A stretch of DNA of 64,000 bases, taken from NCBI RefSeq assembly GCF_016482685.1, contig NZ_JACYHF010000009.1, positions 1 to 64,000 of the forward strand, given 5' to 3'. The notes beneath the pieces were generated by a model. The model had not been told where the DNA came from, ran no database searches, and was given only the letters and a program-made list of their open reading frames with translations. Within the stretch, counting starts at the first letter, position 1, and each line of letters begins with the position of its first letter. Position numbers and translations under genes: made by a program. Shown here in pieces: positions 58,452 to 64,000 of this stretch. The stretch is from Streptomyces sp. DSM 110735 (lineage in GTDB: Bacteria > Actinomycetota > Actinomycetes > Streptomycetales > Streptomycetaceae).

Positions 58452-60545
58452 ATGGCCGAGCACGAGCATGTACGGGTGGCGGTGATCGGGTCCGGGTTCG
58501 GCGGCCTCGGGGCCGCTGTGCGGCTGCGCCGCGAGGGGATCACCGACTTCGTCGTCCTGGAGCGGGCGAGCGGGGTGGGCGGCACCTGGCGGGACAACAG
58601 TTACCCCGGCTGCGCCTGCGACGTGCCGTCGCACCTGTACTCCTTCTCCTTCGCCCCCAACCCCGACTGGCCGCGCGCCTTCTCCGGGCAGGAGCACATC
58701 CGCGCCTACCTGGAGCACGTCGCGGACACCTTCGGACTGCGCCCGCATCTGCGCTTCGACTCCGAGGTCAAGCTGATGACCTGGGACGCGGAGCGGCTGC
58801 GCTGGAACATCGAGACGGCGAGCGGTTCGCTCTCCGCCGACGTGGTGGTCTCCGCCACCGGACCGCTGTCCGACCCGAAGATCCCCGCGATCCCGGGTCT
58901 GGACTCCTTCCCCGGCAAGGTGTTCCACTCCGCCCGCTGGGACCACGACTACGACCTGCGCGGCAAGCGCGTCGCCATGGTCGGGACCGGCGCCTCCGCC
59001 ATCCAGATCGTCCCCGAGATCCAGCCCAAGGTCGGTCGCCTCACCCTCTTCCAGCGCACCCCGCCCTGGGTGATGCCCCGCGTGGACCGCGCCATCAGCG
59101 GTGCCGAGCGGCGGCTGCACCGGGCGCTGCCCTTCACCACCCGGCTGCGGCGCGGGCTGCTGTGGGGCATCCGGGAACTCCAGGTGCAGGCGTTCACCAA
59201 ACACCCCGAGGAACTCGGTCTGGTCGAGCGCCTGGCCAAGCGGAACATGGCCCGCGCGATCAAGGACCCGGCCCTGCGCGCCAAGCTCACCCCGGACTAC
59301 CGCATCGGCTGCAAGCGCATCCTGCTGTCCAACGCCTACTATCCGGCGCTCGCCCGGCCCAACGTGGACGTGGTCGCCAGCGGGCTCAGCGAGGTCCGCG
59401 GCTCGACCGTGGTCGCCGCCGACGGCACGGAGACCGAGGTCGACGCGATCATCTTCGGCACGGGGTTCCACGTCACGGACATGCCGATCGCCGAGCGCGT
59501 GGTCGGCGTCGGCGGCGTCACCCTCGCGGAGTCCTGGAAGGGCGGGATGCAGGCGCTGCGCGGGGGCGCCGCCGCGGGCTTCCCGAACTGGCTGAGCGTC
59601 ATCGGGCCCAACACCGGGCTCGGGAACTCCTCGATGATCCTCATGATCGAGTCCCAGTTGAACTACCTCGCCGACTATCTGCGCCAGCTCGACGTGCTCG
59701 GCGGGCGCGCCGCGCTCGACGCCCGTCCCGCCGCCGTCGACGCCTGGAACGACCGGGTCCAGGAGCGGATGCGGCGCACGGTGTGGAACAACGGCGGCTG
59801 CACGAGCTGGTACCTCGACGCCAGCGGCCGCAACACCACCCTCTGGCCGGGCACGACCGCCGAGTTCCGCCGCGCGGTCCGCCGGGTGGACCTCGGGGAG
59901 TACGAGGTGATCCGCGCCCGGGGGACGACAGCACCGGAGCCGCCTGGGGCGGCGACCGCCGCCGCCGGGACGGATGCGGCGAGCACGCCTGCCGCGAGCA
60001 CGCCCGCTGCGGGAACGCCCGCTGCCGAGGCGTCGGCTGCCGGGGCGCCCGCTGCGGGGGAGGAGCCCGCCGCAGGTGCGCTCACTGCCGAGCAGCCCGC
60101 CGCCGAGGCGCCTGCCACGAGCACACCCGCCGCCGGAAAGCCTGCCGCCGGGACGCCTGCCGCGAACACGCCCGCTGCGGGGACGCCCGCTGCCGAGGCG
60201 TCGGCTGCCGGGGCATCCGTTGTCGAGGAGCCCGCCGCCGGGGTGTCCGCCGCGAGCACGTCCGCTGCCGGGAAGCCTGCCGCCCGGACGCCCGCTGCCG
60301 GGAAGCCTGCCGCCGGGACGCCCGCTGCGGGGACGCCCGCTGCCGAGGCGTCGGTTGCCGGGGCGCCCGCTGTCGAGGAGCCCGCCGCCAAGGTGTCCGT
60401 CGCGAGCACGCCCGCTGTCGGGGCGCCTGCCGCCGGGGAGCCCGCTGTCGGGACGCCCTCCGCCAGGAAGTCCCCCGGCGCTAAGCCCCCCGCCGCTAAG
60501 CCCTCCCCCGCTAAGCCCTCCGCCCGCAGTGAGGCCGGCGCATGA
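58452..60545 (+). CDS. Baeyer-Villiger monooxygenase (type I) with a long repetitive tail
   Basis: 697 residues from ATG 58452 with GGAGG 8 nt upstream. FAD Rossmann motif GSGFGGLG at 13-20; BVMO fingerprint FxGxxxHxxxW-D as FPGKVFHSARWD (153-164); NADPH motif VAMVGTGASAIQI. Converts ketones to esters or lactones with NADPH and O2; residues 1-490 are a full-length enzyme. Residues about 495-697 are a Thr/Pro/Ala/Gly tail of degenerate TPAAG/EPAAG pentapeptides with longer unit repeats, not seen in usual BVMOs. Stop overlaps the hydrolase ATG (ATGA). Confidence 0.93.
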   Translation: MAEHEHVRVAVIGSGFGGLGAAVRLRREGITDFVVLERASGVGGTWRDNSYPGCACDVPSHLYSFSFAPNPDWPRAFSGQEHIRAYLEHVADTFGLRPHLRFDSEVKLMTWDAERLRWNIETASGSLSADVVVSATGPLSDPKIPAIPGLDSFPGKVFHSARWDHDYDLRGKRVAMVGTGASAIQIVPEIQPKVGRLTLFQRTPPWVMPRVDRAISGAERRLHRALPFTTRLRRGLLWGIRELQVQAFTKHPEELGLVERLAKRNMARAIKDPALRAKLTPDYRIGCKRILLSNAYYPALARPNVDVVASGLSEVRGSTVVAADGTETEVDAIIFGTGFHVTDMPIAERVVGVGGVTLAESWKGGMQALRGGAAAGFPNWLSVIGPNTGLGNSSMILMIESQLNYLADYLRQLDVLGGRAALDARPAAVDAWNDRVQERMRRTVWNNGGCTSWYLDASGRNTTLWPGTTAEFRRAVRRVDLGEYEVIRARGTTAPEPPGAATAAAGTDAASTPAASTPAAGTPAAEASAAGAPAAGEEPAAGALTAEQPAAEAPATSTPAAGKPAAGTPAANTPAAGTPAAEASAAGASVVEEPAAGVSAASTSAAGKPAARTPAAGKPAAGTPAAGTPAAEASVAGAPAVEEPAAKVSVASTPAVGAPAAGEPAVGTPSARKSPGAKPPAAKPSPAKPSARSEAGA
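59930..60540 (+). repeat. Pentapeptide minisatellite in the BVMO tail
   Basis: Tandem TPAAG-like codons over 600 bp; a longer unit starting ACGCCCGCTGCCGAGG recurs at 60015, 60183 and 60333 (offsets 168 and 150 bp, both in frame). Confidence 0.85.
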
Positions 60546-61477
60546 GCCGCCCCGTGCCGGTTGCCTCCGGTCCCTATGCGCCGCCTGTTCCCGACCGGAC
60601 CGTGGACGTCATCTCCGCCGACGGTGCCCGGCTGCACGTCGAGGTGCACGGGCCCGAGGGCGCCCCGGCGGTCGTGCTCGCCCACGGGTGGACCTGTTCC
60701 ACCGCCTTCTGGGCGGCGCAGATACGGGACCTGGTGCGCGACCACCGGGTGATCGCCTACGACCAGCGTGGCCACGGTCGCAGCCCGCTGAGCCCCGCCT
60801 GTTCCACGGACACGCTCGCCGACGACCTCGAAGCCGTCCTCGCGCACACCCTGGCGCCCGGCGAACAGGCACTGATCGTCGGGCACTCCATGGGCGGCAT
60901 GACCATCATGGCGGCGGCCAACCGCCCCCGCTTCCGCGAGCACGCCGCCGCCGTCCTGCTGTGCAGCACCGGCAGCTCGGGGCTCACCGCCCGCGCCCGC
61001 GTCGTACCGCTGCCCGCCGGGCGGGTGCGCACCTGGCTGAGCGGACGCGTCCTCGGCTCGCGCGCACCGCTCGGTCCGGTCACGCCGGTGGCGAAGGCGG
61101 TCCTCAAGTACGCGACCATGGGCGCCGGTTCGGCCCCGCACATGGTGGACGCCTGCGCCCGCATCGTGCACGGCTGCCCCCGCACCGCCCGCTACACCTG
61201 GGGCGCGGTCCTGGACACGCTCGATCTCGACCACGGCGTACGGCAGTTGACCGTGCCCACCGAGGTGCTGCACGGCACCGCCGACCGGCTCACCCCCGTG
61301 GCGCACGCGCACGCGCTGGTCGCCGCGCTGCCCCGCTGCGTCGGACTGAAGGAGCTGCCAGGGGCGGGCCACATGACCCCGGTGGAGGCACCGGAGGCTG
61401 TGACCGCCCGGATACGGGAACTCGTCACCACGTACGTCGCGGGGAACGCCCCCGCATCGCTGGAGGAGGGCGCATGA
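60542..61477 (+). CDS. Alpha/beta hydrolase
   Basis: 311 residues. Fold motifs: VVLAHGWTCSTAFWAAQIRDLVRDHRVIAYDQRGHGRSP, nucleophile elbow GHSMGG with Ser116, Asp248 in LHGTADRLTP and His277 in GAGHMTP: complete catalytic triad. Expected to cleave the ester or lactone made by the coupled BVMO. ATGA overlaps on both sides place it in the middle of a three-gene operon. Confidence 0.93.
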   Translation: MSRPVPVASGPYAPPVPDRTVDVISADGARLHVEVHGPEGAPAVVLAHGWTCSTAFWAAQIRDLVRDHRVIAYDQRGHGRSPLSPACSTDTLADDLEAVLAHTLAPGEQALIVGHSMGGMTIMAAANRPRFREHAAAVLLCSTGSSGLTARARVVPLPAGRVRTWLSGRVLGSRAPLGPVTPVAKAVLKYATMGAGSAPHMVDACARIVHGCPRTARYTWGAVLDTLDLDHGVRQLTVPTEVLHGTADRLTPVAHAHALVAALPRCVGLKELPGAGHMTPVEAPEAVTARIRELVTTYVAGNAPASLEEGA

Positions 61478-62358
61478 GCAGGGTGGGTCTCGAAGGACAG
61501 GTCGCGGTCGTCACCGGGGCGGCGCGCGGCGTCGGGGAGCTGCTGGCGCGCAAGCTCTCCGCGCGCGGGGCGACGGTGGCGCTGGTCGGTCTTGAGGAAG
61601 AAGAGCTGAAGGCTGCCTCCGAGCGGCTGCACGGCGACGGCGGGTACTGGTACGCCGACGTCACCGATCACGAGGCGATGAGCCGGGTCGCCCGGGAGGT
61701 CAAGGAGCGCTTCGGCAAGGTGGACATCGTGGTCGCCAACGCCGGTGTGGCGAACGGGGGTCCGTTCGTGGACTCCGACCCGGTGGCCTGGCGCCGGGTG
61801 ATCGAGGTGAACCTGATCGGCTCCGCCGTCACCGCCCGCGCCTTCCTGCCGGTGCTGACCGAGAGCCGCGGCTATCTCCTCCAGGTCGCCTCGCTCGCCG
61901 CGATGACCCCGGCGCCGATGATGACGGCGTACTGCGCCTCCAAGTCGGGCGTGGAGGCGTACGCGCACAGCCTGCGCGCCGAAGTCGGCTACCAGGGCGT
62001 GCGGGTGGGCGTCGCGTATCTGTCCTGGACCGACACCGACATGGTGCGCGGCGCCGATCAGGACGACGTGATGCGGGAGTTGAGGCAGCGGCTGCCCTGG
62101 CCGTCGAACAAGACCTATCCGCTGGGTCCGGCCGTGGACCGTATCGCGGACGGCATCGAGCGGCGCTCGTCGCATGTGTACGGGCAGTGGTGGCTGCGCG
62201 GGATGCAGGGGGTGCGCGGCTACCTCCCGGCGCTGATCGGCACCGTCGGACAGCGCGAGATGCGCCGCTACGCCTCCCGCCTCCAGGGGATGCGCTCGGG
62301 GCTGGTGGGCGCGGGCGGCGCGGCGGACGAGGCGGAGAGAACTACGCAACGTAACTGA
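61474..62358 (+). CDS. SDR-family alcohol/ketone oxidoreductase
   Basis: 294 residues. TGAARGVG cofactor motif, VVANAGVANGGPF, Tyr153 and Lys157 (YCASK), extended C-terminus (QWWLRGMQGVRGYLPALIGTVGQREMRRYASR) typical of SDRs linked to BVMO clusters. Likely oxidises a secondary alcohol to the ketone used by the BVMO, or acts on the products. Coupled to the hydrolase by ATGA. Confidence 0.92.
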   Translation: MSRVGLEGQVAVVTGAARGVGELLARKLSARGATVALVGLEEEELKAASERLHGDGGYWYADVTDHEAMSRVAREVKERFGKVDIVVANAGVANGGPFVDSDPVAWRRVIEVNLIGSAVTARAFLPVLTESRGYLLQVASLAAMTPAPMMTAYCASKSGVEAYAHSLRAEVGYQGVRVGVAYLSWTDTDMVRGADQDDVMRELRQRLPWPSNKTYPLGPAVDRIADGIERRSSHVYGQWWLRGMQGVRGYLPALIGTVGQREMRRYASRLQGMRSGLVGAGGAADEAERTTQRN

Positions 62359-62448
62359 TCGACATGCGCTCCGTGTTCGCCCGTGTGAATCTGGTCGAGG
62401 CCCAGCAAGGGCCGATTTCCCCTCACCCCACCAGGGATGTGAACCCAC

Positions 62449-62700
62449 ATGGGTATGAAGGACCAGATCCAGGAGAAGTCCCGTCAGGCTCAGGACCAGG
62501 CCAAGGAGAAGATGGGCCAGGCTCGCGAGAAGGCTGGACAGGCCCGCGACAAGGCGGCTCAGGGCCGTGAGAAGGCCGCCGGTCAGCGTGGTCAGCAGCA
62601 GCGTGACGGCCGTCCGGAGCGCGACGCCCGCCAGGCCGGTGCCCACGAGGCGCACCGCGACCACCGCGCGGACAGCTTCGACCCGGACCACAGCGCCTAA
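62449..62700 (+). CDS. Small hydrophilic Lys/Gln/Arg-rich helical protein
   Basis: 83 residues. Heptad-like helix of KEKMGQAREKAGQARDKAAQ repeats, then a basic, His/Asp-ending tail; no membrane segment. Resembles CsbD/LEA-like stress proteins, but the CsbD motif is not exact. AGGGATG lies 9 nt before ATG 62449; ATG 62455 is an alternative. Isolated between the SDR operon and a strong terminator. Confidence 0.75.
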   Translation: MGMKDQIQEKSRQAQDQAKEKMGQAREKAGQARDKAAQGREKAAGQRGQQQRDGRPERDARQAGAHEAHRDHRADSFDPDHSA

Positions 62701-62726
62701 GGGCGACGTCCGGCGTCAGCCGTGAA

Positions 62727-62761
62727 GGCGGGGTGCCCGGTAGGCCACCGGGCACCCCGCC
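62727..62761. terminator. 15-bp hairpin
   Basis: GGCGGGGTGCCCGGT (62727-62741)/ACCGGGCACCCCGCC (62747-62761) with AGGCC loop, between the convergent small protein and helicase genes. Confidence 0.85.
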
Positions 62762-62804
62762 CCGGCCGTCCTCTGCTCGTCCGCGAGGGCTACGTCCGCG
62801 AGGA

Positions 62805-64000
62805 CTACGCGCCCGAGAGGACGACGAGCCGCTGGGTCGCCCGGGTCATCGCCACGTAGCGGTCCACCGCGCCCTCGATGCCCGCGCCGAACGCCTCCGG
62901 CTCCACCAGCACGACCAGGTCGAACTCCAGCCCCTTCGCCAACTCCGGTGTCAGCGACCGGACTCGGGGCCGCTCCGTGAATCCGGGATCGCCGATGACA
63001 CAGGCGGTCCCTTCGGCATGTCCGGCCAGCCAGTCGTCCAGGATCTTGTCCAGCTCGGACACCGCGCCGTAGGTGACCGGAATCCCGTTGGACCGTACGG
63101 AGACCGGCACGTTGGCGTCCGGCAGCGCGGCGCGGATCACCGGCTCCGCCTCCGCCATCACCTCTTCCGGCGTGCGGTAGTTGATGCTCAGCGAGGCGAC
63201 CTCCGCCCGGTCGAGACCGACCCGCGCGAGCCGCTCCTTCCACGACTCGGTGAAGCCGTGCCGTGCCTGCGCGCGGTCGCCCACGATGGTGAAGCTGCGG
63301 GACGGGCAGCGCAGCAGCAGCATCTGCCACTCGGCGTCGGTCAGTTCCTGTGCCTCGTCCACCACGATGTGCGCGAACGGACCGGCCAGCTCGTCCGTGG
63401 TGAGGGCCGGCAGCGCGTCCTCGTCGACCAGGCTGTCCTTGAGGTCCTGACCGTGCAGCATGGTCACCGCGCCCTCGCCGTCGGGGTCGGCGGCGATCAC
63501 GCTGTCGATGACGGCGGCCATGCGCTCGCGCTCGGCGGCCACCGTGGCCGCCTGACGGCGCTTGGTCCGGGCGGTCTCCGGGTCACCGAGCCGCTGCCGG
63601 GCCGCGTCCAGCAGGGGCAGGTCGGACACCGTCCACACCTGCGGATCGGCGCGGCGCAGCAGACGTACCTCGTCCGGGGTGAGCCAGGGGGCGCACATGC
63701 GCAGGTAGGCGGGGACGGTCCACAGGTCACCGACCAGGTCGGCGGCTTCGAGCAGGGGCCACGCCTTGCGGAGGGTGCCGGTCAGCTCGGTGTCGGCGGC
63801 CAGCGCCCGGCGGAACAGCTTGAGCGGGACCTCCACGTCGAGCTTGTCCAGGAGGATCGTGATCAGCGCCTCCCAGATGAGGTCGCGCGCCTCGTTGTGC
63901 GGGACGCCGGTCTCCGCCGCCTCGAACGCCTCGGTCCAGTCGGCGGCGGTCAGCCGCAGCTCGGCCCAGGGGGTGGAGACGGTGAGCCCCTCGGTGGGCG
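62805..64000 (-). CDS. HelD/HelR-family superfamily 1 helicase (C-terminal part)
   Basis: The gene continues beyond the right edge; at least 398 codons are visible. Motifs of UvrD-like SF1 ATPases: HIVVDEAQELTDAEWQMLLLRCPSRSFTIVGDRAQ (Walker B DEAQ and motif III), LSINYRTPEEVM (motif IV), ELAKGLEFDLVVLVEP (motif V) and YVAMTRATQRLVVL (motif VI). In Streptomyces this sequence group includes the RNA polymerase recycling motor HelR linked to rifamycin tolerance, and HelD. Which of them cannot be told without the N-terminus. Confidence 0.85.
   Translation of the reverse strand, partial: PTEGLTVSTPWAELRLTAADWTEAFEAAETGVPHNEARDLIWEALITILLDKLDVEVPLKLFRRALAADTELTGTLRKAWPLLEAADLVGDLWTVPAYLRMCAPWLTPDEVRLLRRADPQVWTVSDLPLLDAARQRLGDPETARTKRRQAATVAAERERMAAVIDSVIAADPDGEGAVTMLHGQDLKDSLVDEDALPALTTDELAGPFAHIVVDEAQELTDAEWQMLLLRCPSRSFTIVGDRAQARHGFTESWKERLARVGLDRAEVASLSINYRTPEEVMAEAEPVIRAALPDANVPVSVRSNGIPVTYGAVSELDKILDDWLAGHAEGTACVIGDPGFTERPRVRSLTPELAKGLEFDLVVLVEPEAFGAGIEGAVDRYVAMTRATQRLVVLSGA

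Overview
The window is very G+C-rich, with long antisense shadow frames opposite most genes. It carries actinobacterial and Streptomyces hallmarks: a HrdD-type sigma factor, an XRE/DUF5753-DUF397 pair, SigK/RskA, a SepX/GlpR-like division protein, many TetR/MarR/MerR/WYL regulators, and GTG, TTG and probably CTG starts. I read it as a chromosomal segment of a Streptomyces species. About 62 protein genes, two complete tRNA genes and one tRNA fragment can be supported. From memory, two blocks resemble separate S. coelicolor neighbourhoods: the left end resembles the D-Ala-D-Ala carboxypeptidase/glutathione peroxidase region, and 29.8-56 kb resembles the hrdD-fruKA-mscL-galU-moeA region.

Layout. 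1-4.9 kb: the repetitive N-terminus of a putative carboxypeptidase (cut by the window edge), a GPP34 protein, an XRE/DUF5753 regulator with its DUF397 partner, and glutathione peroxidase. 5-10 kb: ArsR-type regulator/MFS pair, SPFH protein, DksA-like zinc-finger protein, and a TetR/peroxiredoxin-like divergent pair with two palindromic operators. 10-17.8 kb: SulP transporter, then a secretion/stress cluster of membrane molybdopterin oxidoreductase, fasciclin lipoprotein, anti-sigma RskA, sigma K and an FG-GAP protein. 18.7-22.5 kb: a 3.7-kb island bounded by 41-bp direct repeats in a tRNA-Arg(CCT) gene, carrying an AbiEi/AbiEii type IV toxin-antitoxin (phage abortive infection) module and no integrase. 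22.7-29.7 kb: SDR, M6-type metalloprotease, TetR/DHA2 efflux pair, MarR/extradiol dioxygenase pair, PAT-type acetyltransferase.

29.8-38.4 kb: hrdD, a TetR regulator with a repeat-expanded domain, a WYL regulator, and the fructose operon fruR-fruK-fruA. A 51-codon ORF fits exactly between fruK and fruA with ATGA overlaps at both ends. 38.6-49.7 kb: P1 peptidase, flavin reductase, MscL, SAF-domain protein, MTA phosphorylase, FmdB-type zinc ribbon behind a CIRCE-like element, MFS transporter, K+/H+ antiporter, penicillin acylase. 49.7-56.1 kb: 5-FTHF cyclo-ligase divergent from galU-moeA-moaC-mogA-rimJ-like GNAT-sepX, then tRNA-Ala(CGC). 56.2-64 kb: GNAT, exonuclease III, a MerR regulator divergent from a coupled operon of Baeyer-Villiger monooxygenase, alpha/beta hydrolase and SDR, a small hydrophilic helical protein, and the C-terminal part of a HelD/HelR-like helicase.

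The most notable items are the integrase-less AbiE island whose antitoxin has a tandem-repeat tail, the BVMO-hydrolase-SDR operon with paired operators, the hidden fru ORF, the CIRCE-like site before fmdB, and a recurrent theme of in-frame Ala/Gly/Ser/Pro minisatellites inside otherwise ordinary genes.
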